This document shows, piece after piece, positions 21,117 through 28,970 of a stretch of DNA of 64,000 nucleotides (position 1 is the stretch's first letter; each line of letters begins with the position of its first letter). The translations under genes were made by a program, and so were the position numbers. The notes under the pieces are model-generated. The model ran no database searches. It was given only the letters and a program-made list of their open reading frames with translations, and was not told where the DNA came from. Source of the stretch: Herbaspirillum sp. WKF16 (GTDB lineage Bacteria; Pseudomonadota; Gammaproteobacteria; Burkholderiales; Burkholderiaceae_D); assembly GCF_028993615.1 (NCBI RefSeq), contig NZ_CP118632.1:1674001-1738000 (forward strand), read 5' to 3'.

Positions 21117-23003
21117 ATGCAATACGAGGAATTTCATCGGCAGTCCATCGAGGAGCCTGAGCGCTTCTGGGCCAGGGAGGCAGAGCGCATCCACTGGGAG
21201 CAGCCGTTCTCGCGCACCTTGGACTACTCGCGCGCGCCGTTCGCGCGCTGGTTCATCGGCGGGCGCACCAATCTCTGCTACAACGCGGTCGACCGCCACC
21301 TGCCGCAACGCGCGCAGCAGGCCGCGCTGATCGCCATCTCCACAGAGACCGGCAGCGAGCGCACCTACACCTATGCCGAGCTGCACCGGGAGGTGGTGGC
21401 GATGGCCGCCGTCATGCAATCGCTGGGCGTGGCGCGCGGCGACCGCGTGCTGATCTACATGCCGATGGTGGCCGAGGCGGTGTTCGCGATGCTGGCCTGC
21501 GCGCGCATCGGCGCCGTGCATTCGGTGGTGTTCGGCGGCTTCGCCTCCAACAGCCTGGCCTCGCGCATCGACGACGCGCAGCCGCGCCTGATCGTCTCGG
21601 CCGACGCCGGTTCGCGCGGCGGCAAGGTGATTCCCTACAAGGGCCTGCTCGACGAGGCGATCCGCCTGGCGCAGCACAAGCCGGCGCGCGTGCTGCTGGT
21701 CGACCGCGGCCTGGCCGAGATGCCGCGCACCCTGGAGCGCGACGCCGACTACGCGCCGCTGCGCGAGCAGCATCTCGACGCGCAGGCGCCGGTGGCCTGG
21801 CTGGAGTCCAACGAGAGCAGCTACATCCTCTACACCTCCGGCACCACCGGCCGTCCCAAGGGCGTGCAGCGCGACGTCGGCGGCTACGCGGTGGCGCTGG
21901 CCTCGTCGATGCAGCACATCTTCTGCGGCCAGCCGGGCGAGACCTATTTCTGCACCTCCGACATCGGCTGGGTGGTGGGCCACTCCTACATCGTCTACGG
22001 CCCGCTGATCCACGGCATGGCCACGGTGCTGTACGAAGGCCTGCCGATCCGGCCCGACGCCGGCGTGTGGTGGAGCATCGTCGAGAAGTACAAGGTGACC
22101 CGCATGTTCTCCGCGCCCACGGCCATCCGCGTGCTCAAGAAGCAGCCGCCCGAGTTCATGCGGAAGTACGACACCTCCTCGCTCAAGGCCCTGTACCTGG
22201 CCGGCGAGCCGCTCGACGAGACCACTTCCAGCTGGATCTCGGAGGCGCTCAAGGTGCCGGTGATCGACAACTACTGGCAGACCGAATCGGGCTGGCCCAT
22301 CATCTCCATTGCCAAGGGCGTGGACGACAAGCCCACGCGCCTGGGCAGCCCCGGCGTGCCCATGGCCGGCTACCGCATGGCGATCCTGAACGAGGCCACC
22401 GGCGAGGAGTGCGGCCCCGGCGAGAAGGGCGTGGTGGCCATCGAAGGCCCGCTGCCGCCGGGCTGCATGCAGACCGTGTACGGCGACGACGAGCGCTTCG
22501 TCAACACCTACTGGCGCAGCCTGCCGCGCGAGGTGTACTCCACCTTCGACTGGGGCATCAGGGACCGCGACGGCTACTACTTCATCCTCGGTCGCACCGA
22601 CGACGTCATCAACGTCGCCGGCCATCGGCTGGGCACGCGCGAGATCGAGGAGAGCATCTCCAGCCATCCCAACGTCTCGGAGGTGGCGGTGGTGGGCGTG
22701 GAAGACAAGCTCAAGGGCCAGGTGGCCTATGCCTTCGCCATCCTGAAGAACGCCGATGCGGTCGTCACGCCGGAGCAACGGCAGGCGCTGGAGGGCGAGA
22801 TCATGGGCGTGGTCGACAAGCAGATCGGCGCCGTCGGCCGGCCCTCGCGCGTGTTCTTCGTCGGCCTGCTGCCCAAGACGCGTTCCGGCAAGCTGCTGCG
22901 GCGGGCGATCCAGGCGATCTGCGAAGGGCGCGATGCGGGCGACCTGCCGACCATCGAGGATCCGGCCGCGCTGGAGCAGATCAAGGCGGCGCTGAAGGCC
23001 TGA
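21117..23003 (+). CDS. prpE: Propionyl-CoA synthetase
   Basis: A 628-residue acyl-CoA synthetase that activates propionate through propionyl-AMP. It has the AMP-binding loop Tyr-Thr-Ser-Gly-Thr-Thr-Gly-Arg-Pro-Lys-Gly (about 240) and the C-terminal catalytic lysine, Lys592 in Arg-Ser-Gly-Lys-Leu-Leu. This is the same number as the acylation-controlled lysine known in Salmonella PrpE. A good ribosome binding site (gaggaga) precedes ATG 21117. The size and N-terminus favour PrpE over acetyl-CoA synthetase. Confidence 0.93.
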   Translation: MQYEEFHRQSIEEPERFWAREAERIHWEQPFSRTLDYSRAPFARWFIGGRTNLCYNAVDRHLPQRAQQAALIAISTETGSERTYTYAELHREVVAMAAVMQSLGVARGDRVLIYMPMVAEAVFAMLACARIGAVHSVVFGGFASNSLASRIDDAQPRLIVSADAGSRGGKVIPYKGLLDEAIRLAQHKPARVLLVDRGLAEMPRTLERDADYAPLREQHLDAQAPVAWLESNESSYILYTSGTTGRPKGVQRDVGGYAVALASSMQHIFCGQPGETYFCTSDIGWVVGHSYIVYGPLIHGMATVLYEGLPIRPDAGVWWSIVEKYKVTRMFSAPTAIRVLKKQPPEFMRKYDTSSLKALYLAGEPLDETTSSWISEALKVPVIDNYWQTESGWPIISIAKGVDDKPTRLGSPGVPMAGYRMAILNEATGEECGPGEKGVVAIEGPLPPGCMQTVYGDDERFVNTYWRSLPREVYSTFDWGIRDRDGYYFILGRTDDVINVAGHRLGTREIEESISSHPNVSEVAVVGVEDKLKGQVAYAFAILKNADAVVTPEQRQALEGEIMGVVDKQIGAVGRPSRVFFVGLLPKTRSGKLLRRAIQAICEGRDAGDLPTIEDPAALEQIKAALKA

Positions 23004-23030
23004 CGCCGGCCGCCGCGGGCGGGCGAATTT

Positions 23031-23061
23031 GGTTACACTGGAGGCCTCCCTCCAGTGAACC
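23031..23061. repeat. Long hairpin between prpE and the GNAT gene
   Basis: cactggag (23036-23043) pairs perfectly with ctccagtg (23050-23057) around gcctcc, and the stem extends outward with ggtt/aacc across one bulged A. There is no T-tract. It could be an operator, an RNA processing site or a weak terminator for prpE. Confidence 0.5.
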
Positions 23062-23073
23062 GGACCAGCACAC

Positions 23074-23580
23074 ATGCCTGACCCCATCCGCGCGGCCACC
23101 GTCGCCGACGCCGCCGCCATTTGCGGCATCTACAACCATTATGTGGAAAACACCGCCATCAGCTTCGAGACCGAGGCGGTCGGCGTGGAAGCCATGCAGG
23201 CGCGCATCGCCGAGGTGCAGTCGCAGTTTCCCTGGCTGGTCTACGAGGAGGAGGGCGTGGTGCTGGGCTATGCCTACGCCAGCAAGTGGAAGCCGCGCGC
23301 GGCCTATCGTCACTCGGTCGAAAGCTCGGTCTACCTGCACGGCGACGCCAGCGGGCGCGGCATCGGCAAGCAACTGTATGCACGCCTGTTCATGCAGCTC
23401 AAGGAACTGGGCGTGCACCTGGTGATCGGCGGCGTGGCCCTGCCCAATGCGGCCAGCGTGGCGCTGCATGAGCGCATGGGGTTCAAAAAGGTGGGGGAGT
23501 TCAGCGAGGTCGGCCGCAAGTTCGGCCGTTGGGTGGATGTGGGATATTGGCAGCTCAATCTGAAAGAGGCCCAGCCATGA
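23074..23580 (+). CDS. GNAT N-acetyltransferase, phosphinothricin acetyltransferase-like
   Basis: A 168-residue GNAT protein of the Pat/Bar-like group. It shows the family opening (Ile-Arg-Ala-Ala-Thr-Val-Ala-Asp-Ala), the Ile-Tyr-Asn-His-Tyr-Val block, the Ser-Val-Tyr-Leu strand and the acetyl-CoA loop Gly-Arg-Gly-Ile-Gly-Lys at about 90-95. Members acetylate small amines such as phosphinothricin or methionine sulfoximine. It is not the large regulatory acyltransferase that modifies PrpE. Its stop overlaps the next start. Confidence 0.85.
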   Translation: MPDPIRAATVADAAAICGIYNHYVENTAISFETEAVGVEAMQARIAEVQSQFPWLVYEEEGVVLGYAYASKWKPRAAYRHSVESSVYLHGDASGRGIGKQLYARLFMQLKELGVHLVIGGVALPNAASVALHERMGFKKVGEFSEVGRKFGRWVDVGYWQLNLKEAQP

Positions 23581-23858
23581 GATCGACCCGCGCCGCCAGC
23601 GCCGTCGAGCGCCTGAACAACCGCGCCGAGACCAAGCAGTATTCGATGCTGCGCACCTCCGACGAACGCTTCATCCTGACCCAGCGCCTGGCCGGCACGC
23701 CCATGGAAAGACTGTGCGAGGCGCTGGAGCTGGACGAGTTCGTCGCCTTCGTCAACGCCTATGGGCCGCAGAAGGCCAAGCGCGTCTCCAAGCTCGACGT
23801 GCAGTTCGAAAAAAACATGCGCAACAAAAAGGACGCCGCGGACGGTGGAGAGGGCTGA
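23577..23858 (+). CDS. Small hypothetical protein coupled to the GNAT gene
   Basis: A 93-residue protein of unknown function. Its ATG overlaps the GNAT stop (ATGA), which strongly suggests translational coupling. It is basic at the N-terminus, has an acidic helical centre (Leu-Cys-Glu-Ala-Leu-Glu-Leu-Asp-Glu-Phe) and a charged tail rich in Lys, Asn and Asp. No signal peptide or membrane segment is present. I do not recognise the family. Confidence 0.6.
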   Translation: MRSTRAASAVERLNNRAETKQYSMLRTSDERFILTQRLAGTPMERLCEALELDEFVAFVNAYGPQKAKRVSKLDVQFEKNMRNKKDAADGGEG

Positions 23859-23876
23859 TTTCGCCCGCAGGCGGGA

Positions 23877-24644
23877 TCAGTCGGCCAGCGTCGCCACCAC
23901 CGGCGCATGGTCGGAAGGCTGCTCCCACTTGCGCGGAACCTTGTCCACCACGCACGCCGTGCAACGCGGCGTGAGCTCTTCCGAGAGCAGGATGTGGTCG
24001 ATGCGCAGGCCGCGATTGAGGCGAAAGCCCATCTGGCGATAGTCCCACCAGCTGTAGATCTTCTCGGGCTGCTCGAACAGCCGGAACGAATCGGTGAAGC
24101 CCATCGCCTGCAGCTTGCGGAAGGCCTCGCGCTCCGGCTCCGACACCAGCACCTGTCCCTCCCACGCCGCCGGATCGTGCACGTCGCGGTCTTCCGGCGC
24201 GATGTTGTAGTCGCCCAGCAGCGCGATGCGCGGATGCTTCGCTTTCTCCTGCAGCAGCCACTCATGCAGCCCGGCCAGCCAGGACAGCTTGTAGGGATAC
24301 TTTTCCGAATCCAGCGCCTGGCCGTTGGGAATATAAGCGCACACATAGCGCACGCCCTCGATGGTGGCGGCAATGATGCGCTGCTGCTCGTCGGGGAACA
24401 GCGGATTGTTCTTCACCACATCGTTCATCGGATGGCGCGACAGGATGGCCACGCCGTTGTAGGTCTTTTGCCCGCTGAACTCCACCAGATAGCCGGCCGC
24501 CGCGATCTCCGCCGCCGGGAACTTGTCGTCGGTCAGCTTGGTTTCCTGCAGGCACAGCACGTCGACCGGATTTTCTTCCAGCCATTTCAGCACTTGCGGC
24601 AGGCGAACCTTGAGGGAGTTGACGTTCCAGGTGGCGATTTTCAT
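23877..24644 (-). CDS. xthA: Exodeoxyribonuclease III (AP endonuclease)
   Basis: A 255-residue EEP-fold DNA repair enzyme that cleaves at abasic sites and degrades 3' ends. It has the N-terminal Ala-Thr-Trp-Asn-Val-Asn-Ser, the metal-binding Leu-Gln-Glu-Thr-Lys near 33, Gly-Asp-Tyr-Asn-Ile-Ala-Pro near 150 and the terminal Ser-Asp-His-Ala-Pro-Val. It converges with the GNAT-coupled gene across 18 bp containing a small cccgc/gcggg palindrome. Confidence 0.93.
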   Translation of the reverse strand: MKIATWNVNSLKVRLPQVLKWLEENPVDVLCLQETKLTDDKFPAAEIAAAGYLVEFSGQKTYNGVAILSRHPMNDVVKNNPLFPDEQQRIIAATIEGVRYVCAYIPNGQALDSEKYPYKLSWLAGLHEWLLQEKAKHPRIALLGDYNIAPEDRDVHDPAAWEGQVLVSEPEREAFRKLQAMGFTDSFRLFEQPEKIYSWWDYRQMGFRLNRGLRIDHILLSEELTPRCTACVVDKVPRKWEQPSDHAPVVATLAD

Positions 24645-24792
24645 GGGCGCGGGATAGTGATGAATCGATCGATGAGCCGCCCCTTGCGGGCGACGGGCGC
24701 CATCTTACCGCATTCGCGGCCACCACGCGGAGATGAATCTTCGGCCGTCTTGCAGGCCTGATGTGTTGAGTATTTACGCTTCGGCGTCTTCC

Positions 24793-24819
24793 GGGAAATG
24801 CCTGCAAGCAGGCATTCCC
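24793..24819. terminator. Hairpin downstream of the first PEP-CTERM gene
   Basis: The gggaaatgcctgc and gcaggcattccc arms nearly meet around a short loop, 15 bp past the stop of the minus-strand PEP-CTERM gene. There is no clear U-tract, so termination is only likely. Confidence 0.45.
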
Positions 24820-24833
24820 CCGACATCGGCGGA

Positions 24834-25406
24834 TCAGGCCGGCATCAGTTGGTTTTGCTGCGAGCCGGACTCCGACTTGCCGCCGTTGCGGCGACGGCGA
24901 TAAGCCGCGAAGCCGATCAGGCCCAGGCCGCCCAGCATCATCGCGGTGGTCGAGGCTTCCGGCACCGGTGCGATGCTGATGTTGCCGGCGAAGCTGCCGC
25001 CGCCCGAACCCAGGATGGTGCCACCCACGCTCAGCGTGTACAGACCGGTGCTCAAGCCGTTGGTGCGCAGGCTGAAGGTCTGGGTATCGCCATCCAGCAG
25101 CGACACGCCGGTGTAGGTCTGGCCGTTGCCGGTCAGCGTGAAGCTGTTGATACCCAGGCGCGACAAGCCATCCAGGGCGATCGACACCACTGCGGACGAC
25201 ACCGATGAACCGAGGCTGTCGACGTTGAAGGTGAAGTTCTCCAGGAAGCTCAGGCCGGTGGTGCCGTCGCCGTAGCGGGCGTTGAAGGTCGACGTCGAGT
25301 CGGTCCACACCAACGAACGTGTCCGTTCAAGATCCGCCGCGCTGGCCGTGGAGCCAACTGCAACGAGTGCGGACGCCAGCAGCAAAGTGCTGATCAGTTT
25401 TTTCAT
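24834..25406 (-). CDS. PEP-CTERM sorting-domain protein 1
   Basis: A 190-residue exported protein. ATG 25406 has gaaagaggt upstream and gives a Sec signal (Lys-Lys-Leu, hydrophobic core, cleavage after Ala-Ser-Ala). After a beta-rich, Ser/Thr/Gly-rich body comes a C-terminal sorting region: Val-Pro-Glu-Ala-Ser-Thr, one hydrophobic helix and four arginines. This tripartite signal is recognised by exosortase (EpsH/XrtA) in EPS-producing Gram-negatives. The motif reads Pro-Glu-Ala rather than Pro-Glu-Pro, and 17 residues follow the arginines. No exosortase is in the window. Confidence 0.85.
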   Translation of the reverse strand: MKKLISTLLLASALVAVGSTASAADLERTRSLVWTDSTSTFNARYGDGTTGLSFLENFTFNVDSLGSSVSSAVVSIALDGLSRLGINSFTLTGNGQTYTGVSLLDGDTQTFSLRTNGLSTGLYTLSVGGTILGSGGGSFAGNISIAPVPEASTTAMMLGGLGLIGFAAYRRRRNGGKSESGSQQNQLMPA

Positions 25407-25856
25407 TACACACCTCTTTCTTGATTCGATTAATTGAGAATGCACAACAGGGGGGAAACGTTCCGGCTGATTGAGTTGTTGTGGCTGGAACGATATGTCT
25501 CAGGTTGGATTTTTTGTTCGATGAGACGGATTTGAGAGTAGTCGTTGATTTTAAAAATCTCAACTGATTTTTACGCATTTGCTTTACTTTTTGTTGCGCT
25601 GTAGGACTCTTGGAAGCCTTATGGGTAAAGGACTTCCGAGGGGTGTCCTTGATTTTTTCTGCATCGCAATGTTCTGGAATATTTGATCTCGGAAATGATG
25701 ACGGACGTCATCGTTTTTATCCGCACCGACGCTCGCAGCGAGTGCGTCGCGGTGCACGGAGGGAACAGCCAACCGCGGTGGCCGGCCGTTCCATGTGAAG
25801 CGCGAGGTTTCAGTCTTCCGGAGGAGACGCTTGAGCAGGGGGAGGGCGGGACGGCC
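25407..25856. other. AT-richer intergenic region between the two PEP-CTERM genes
   Basis: 450 bp without a convincing gene. The part nearest gene 1 (25407-25600) is AT-rich and must hold its promoter. At 25723-25756 an imperfect GC-rich hairpin (gcaccgacgc with gcgtcgcggtgc) lies downstream of gene 2 and could help end its transcript. No sigma54 element was found. Confidence 0.35.
25463..25481 (-). promoter_or_regulatory. Conserved upstream block, PEP-CTERM gene 1
   Basis: ccggctgattgagttgttg (plus-strand reading), 57 bp upstream of the start, is nearly identical to a block 50 bp upstream of the second PEP-CTERM gene (17 of 18 positions with one gap). It may be a shared operator or a remnant of duplication. 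Confidence 0.45.
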
Positions 25857-26414
25857 TCAGGCCGGCTGGAAACCGCCGGCGCCGGCGCCGGGATCGCGGC
25901 GCCTGCTGCGCATCGCGGCCAGGCCGACCAGCGCCAGGCCGCCCAGCATCATCGCAGCCGTGGAAATTTCAGGCACTGCCGCCACGCTGATATTGCCGCC
26001 GAAGCTGCCGCCTGATGCGCCGGTGACCGAACCCGTGACCCTCAGCGTGTAGTCGCCCGCGGCAATGTTGGAGGCCCGCAGCGTGAAGTACTGCGTGCCG
26101 CCCACCACCGACTTGGCGCCGGTCCAGGTCTTGCCGTTGCCGTTGAGGGAGAAGCCGGTGATGTCCAGTGAGGAGGCGCTGCCCAGCGCAATGGAGATCA
26201 CCGCCGAGGTCGCGGTGGCCGCGCCGCTGTTGCTGAAGGTGTAGTCCTGCTGGAAGGTCTGGCCGGATTGCGAGGTATCGAAGGCGGCACCGAAGGTGGA
26301 GGTCTTGCCGTCGAATTCCAGCGGTGTGGTGCTGTTGATTTGCGCGGCCTGCGCCGCGCTCCCCGCTGCCGCGAATGATGCTGCGAGCAGCAGGTTGCTT
26401 AGGAGCTTTTGCAT
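25857..26414 (-). CDS. PEP-CTERM sorting-domain protein 2 (paralogue)
   Basis: A 185-residue paralogue of the neighbouring protein. ATG 26414 has gaaagaggc upstream and gives a Sec signal ending Ala-Gln-Ala. The body shares the order of segments with protein 1 (Gly-Asn-Gly-Lys-Thr-Trp-Thr-Gly; Gly-Gly-Ser-Phe-Gly-Gly-Asn-Ile-Ser-Val). The sorting region is Val-Pro-Glu-Ile-Ser-Thr, a hydrophobic helix, then Arg-Ser-Arg-Arg-Arg and an 11-residue tail. The third motif position is Ile instead of Pro. Separate transcription is likely given a 450-bp gap. Confidence 0.83.
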   Translation of the reverse strand: MQKLLSNLLLAASFAAAGSAAQAAQINSTTPLEFDGKTSTFGAAFDTSQSGQTFQQDYTFSNSGAATATSAVISIALGSASSLDITGFSLNGNGKTWTGAKSVVGGTQYFTLRASNIAAGDYTLRVTGSVTGASGGSFGGNISVAAVPEISTAAMMLGGLALVGLAAMRSRRRDPGAGAGGFQPA

Positions 26415-26718
26415 GACTTGCCTCTTTCTTTGAATGACGTGAATCTCAAGGGAGGGAGGAAAGCCGGCGATTGATTTGTTGTACCGGATCGTGGCGCTGG
26501 CCGGTTTTTGTTTGTCCTGTTCCGACTTTGTTTTGGGATGCGACACGGAAAATGCTAGCGGCTGCGCGCGCAAAGCTCAATGAAAACACTACATGAGCTG
26601 GCGCATTTTCGTTGCGCTGTCGGTGTCGGTGAAGGCGCGCCATCAAGCGCGGCTGACATGCGCGCCGATAGCGACGAGCATCAGCTCGGCGCTGTCGGGC
26701 GGTGATGATGCAGGCGGA
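26415..26718. other. Intergenic region upstream of PEP-CTERM gene 2
   Basis: 304 bp between the MipA-like gene and PEP-CTERM gene 2, both on the minus strand. It contains the conserved block at 26464-26481 but no recognisable coding sequence and no clear terminator for the MipA-like gene. Confidence 0.3.
26464..26481 (-). promoter_or_regulatory. Conserved upstream block, PEP-CTERM gene 2
   Basis: ccggcgattgatttgttg (plus-strand reading), 50 bp upstream of the start, is the counterpart of the block at 25463-25481 before the paralogue. Confidence 0.45.
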
Positions 26719-27474
26719 TTACTTGAAGTGATAGCTCAGCGCCACCAGCGCCATGTCCTCGACCTTGCGGCGAATGATGGGGCTGTCCGACAGCGCGCTG
26801 CCGAGCCACTTGCGGCGCCAAGTCAGGTTCACGCGCCAGTCGCCGAAGGCCGGCATGTCGGCCGACAATCCCAGCAGCGGGCTGGTCGACGAACCCGGGC
26901 TGTATTGGCGCAGGCCGCTGGCGGCGGACTCGGTGGAGTCGACGCCGAAGAAGTAGTTGTTGTAGTTGGCGCTACGATGTTCCACGCCGATCTGCGGGTA
27001 GATGCTGACGCGCCCTACGTCCACCTGCGCGGCGTAGATCGCTTCGGCCAGGATGCCATGCGACTTGTTGAAATCGTAGAAGGCGTTCAGGAAGAAGGCG
27101 CCGTAGGGCGTCTCCTGGTAGGTGCCCAGACCCAGCGGGATCGGGTTGGAGCGGCGGTGCAGGCCGCGGTCGGCGTCGAAGCCTTCGAAGTTGATGCGGC
27201 CCGCCAGCTCCAGGTAACCGTAGCCCAGTTTCGCGGTCTTGACGCCGAAGGTGTCCAGGCGCGCGAAGAAGCGGCCGTAGTCGAAGTAGGCGTAGGGCAG
27301 CGCCGTGTTGTGGCTGTGCTTGGCCAGGCCGTTGCGTTCGAGGTGGAACACGCCGGCGCCGAGGTCGCCCACGATGCGGTCGGGCAAATCGCCGGCGGCG
27401 TCGGGCGCGGTTTGCTGGGCCATGGCGGGGGCGGCGCACAGCAGGGCCAGGGTGAAGGCGATGGATGTTTTCAT
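26719..27474 (-). CDS. MipA/OmpV family outer-membrane protein
   Basis: A 251-residue protein with a Sec signal (Lys-Thr-Ser-Ile, Leu/Ala core, cleavage after Ala-Met-Ala-Gln) and an alternating aromatic pattern of beta strands ending in Ser-Tyr-His-Phe-Lys, a typical outer-membrane C-terminus. Segments such as Pro-Tyr-Ala-Tyr-Phe-Asp-Tyr-Gly-Arg-Phe-Phe and Ile-Tyr-Pro-Gln-Ile-Gly-Val-Glu fit MipA/OmpV scaffolding or porin-like proteins. The specific role is unknown. Confidence 0.8.
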   Translation of the reverse strand: MKTSIAFTLALLCAAPAMAQQTAPDAAGDLPDRIVGDLGAGVFHLERNGLAKHSHNTALPYAYFDYGRFFARLDTFGVKTAKLGYGYLELAGRINFEGFDADRGLHRRSNPIPLGLGTYQETPYGAFFLNAFYDFNKSHGILAEAIYAAQVDVGRVSIYPQIGVEHRSANYNNYFFGVDSTESAASGLRQYSPGSSTSPLLGLSADMPAFGDWRVNLTWRRKWLGSALSDSPIIRRKVEDMALVALSYHFK

Positions 27475-27607
27475 TTTGCTTGTGTTGGCGGTTGAGCGGG
27501 GCTGCGGATGAGGCTGCAGCGTGCATTGTAGCCGTAGCGGGGCCGGTTGCCGACATACTTGTAAAGGGGGCGGCTACGCTTGTAAAGGGAAGCCCCGCCG
27601 GCGCGGG

Positions 27608-27642
27608 GCAAAAGAAAAACGGCCTGCCGCGAGGCAGGCCGT
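27608..27642 (-). terminator. Terminator of the alkene reductase gene
   Basis: A perfect 10-bp stem, acggcctgcc (27619-27628) with ggcaggccgt (27633-27642) and loop gcga, has an A-rich run at 27609-27619, which is a U-tract on the minus strand. It lies 26 bp past the stop of the minus-strand reductase. Confidence 0.85.
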
Positions 27643-27668
27643 TCGTCTTTGACGCTGGTTCGTTAGGC

Positions 27669-28769
27669 TCAGGCCGCGTTCAGCGCCGGGTAGTCGGTAT
27701 AGCCGGCCGCGCCGCCGCCATACAGGGTATCCGGATTGAAGGCGGCCAGTTCGGCGCCGTTCTGCAGGCGATCGATCAGGTCGGGGTTGGCGATCCATGG
27801 GCGGCCGAAGGCCACGATGTCGGCCCGGTTGCCTTCGCGCGCCTTGGCGGCCATCGGCAGGTCATAGCCGTTGTTGGCGATGTAGATGCCCTTGAACAGG
27901 TCGCGCAGCACCTGCAGGGCGAAGCCGCCGGCCACCTCGCGCGGGCCGCCGGTGGCGCCTTCCACCACGTGCAGGTAGACCGGTTTGTAGCGGTTCAGCT
28001 GCTCAGCCACATAACTGAACAGCGCCTTGGGGTTGCTGTCGGCGATGTCGTTGAACGGGCTCAGCGGCGACAGGCGCACGCCCACGCGCTCGCTCGGGAT
28101 GACCGAGGTCACCGCTTCCACCACTTCCAGCAGCAGGCGCGCGCGGTTCTCGATGCTGCCGCCGTAGGCGTCGGTGCGGGTGTTGGTCTTGTCGCGCAGG
28201 AACTGGTCCAGCAGGTAGCCGTTGGCGGCGTGGATCTCGACGCCGTCGAAGCCGGCCTGGATGGCCAGCTTGGCCGCGGTCTTGTATTGCTCGATCAGGC
28301 CGGGCAATTCCGACAGCTCCAGCGCGCGCGGCGCGACGAAGGGCTTGAAGCCGGTTTCGGTGAAGGCGTTGCCTTCAGGCGTCAGCGCCGACGGCGCCAC
28401 CGGCAGCGCATTGCCCGGTTGCAGGTCGGGATGCGAGATGCGGCCCACGTGCCACAGCTGCAGGAAGATGTGACCGCCCTTGGCATGCACGGCGTCGGTC
28501 ACCTTCTTCCAACCGGCGACCTGGGCTTCGTTGTAGATGCCGGGCGTCCAGGCGTAACCCTTGCCTTGCGGCGAGATCTGGGTGGCTTCGGCGATGATGA
28601 GGCCGGCGCCGGCGCGCTGGGCGTAGTACTCGGCGGCGAGCTCGCTGGGCACGTCGCCGGCTTGTGCGCGGCTGCGCGTGAGCGGCGCCATGGCGACACG
28701 GTTTTGCAGCTGGATGGCGCCCAGTTGCACAGGCTTGAACAGATCGCTGGTATGGCTGGCGATGGTCAT
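27669..28769 (-). CDS. Alkene reductase, old yellow enzyme family (NemA-like)
   Basis: A 366-residue FMN-dependent ene-reductase that uses NAD(P)H to reduce activated C=C bonds or nitro groups. It begins with Leu-Phe-Lys-Pro-Val-Gln-Leu-Gly and Arg-Val-Ala-Met-Ala-Pro-Leu-Thr-Arg-Ser-Arg, has the Gln-Leu-Trp-His-Val-Gly-Arg segment and the ligand-binding pair in Ile-His-Ala-Ala-Asn-Gly-Tyr-Leu, and ends with Phe-Gly-Arg-Pro-Trp-Ile-Ala-Asn-Pro. Length fits NemA. The physiological substrate is unknown and it appears monocistronic. Confidence 0.92.
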   Translation of the reverse strand: MTIASHTSDLFKPVQLGAIQLQNRVAMAPLTRSRAQAGDVPSELAAEYYAQRAGAGLIIAEATQISPQGKGYAWTPGIYNEAQVAGWKKVTDAVHAKGGHIFLQLWHVGRISHPDLQPGNALPVAPSALTPEGNAFTETGFKPFVAPRALELSELPGLIEQYKTAAKLAIQAGFDGVEIHAANGYLLDQFLRDKTNTRTDAYGGSIENRARLLLEVVEAVTSVIPSERVGVRLSPLSPFNDIADSNPKALFSYVAEQLNRYKPVYLHVVEGATGGPREVAGGFALQVLRDLFKGIYIANNGYDLPMAAKAREGNRADIVAFGRPWIANPDLIDRLQNGAELAAFNPDTLYGGGAAGYTDYPALNAA

Positions 28770-28970
28770 GTAAATCCTTTCTTTCGCGTTGACTGGGAGA
28801 TGAATGCAGGCTGGTCTGCGCAGGCAATCCCGTGGCGCCGCGCCGGCCCGTCGTTATGCGGTGCGGGCAGCCGGCCGCCTTGCGGCGAACGGCATTCCGT
28901 AAAACCCGACCAGTTTAGTAGAGAATTATTTTTGCTGCAGGAGGCCGGCCGTTTTCGGGGCGGAAGGCAA

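Noticed and set aside
23074..23580. The GNAT as the regulator that acylates PrpE
   Set aside because: It belongs to the small phosphinothricin-type group, not the acyltransferases known to modify PrpE; adjacency alone is not enough.
25407..25620. Sigma54 promoter before PEP-CTERM gene 1
   Set aside because: No GG-N10-GC element in the minus-strand direction was found, despite the known sigma54 link of many PEP-CTERM genes.
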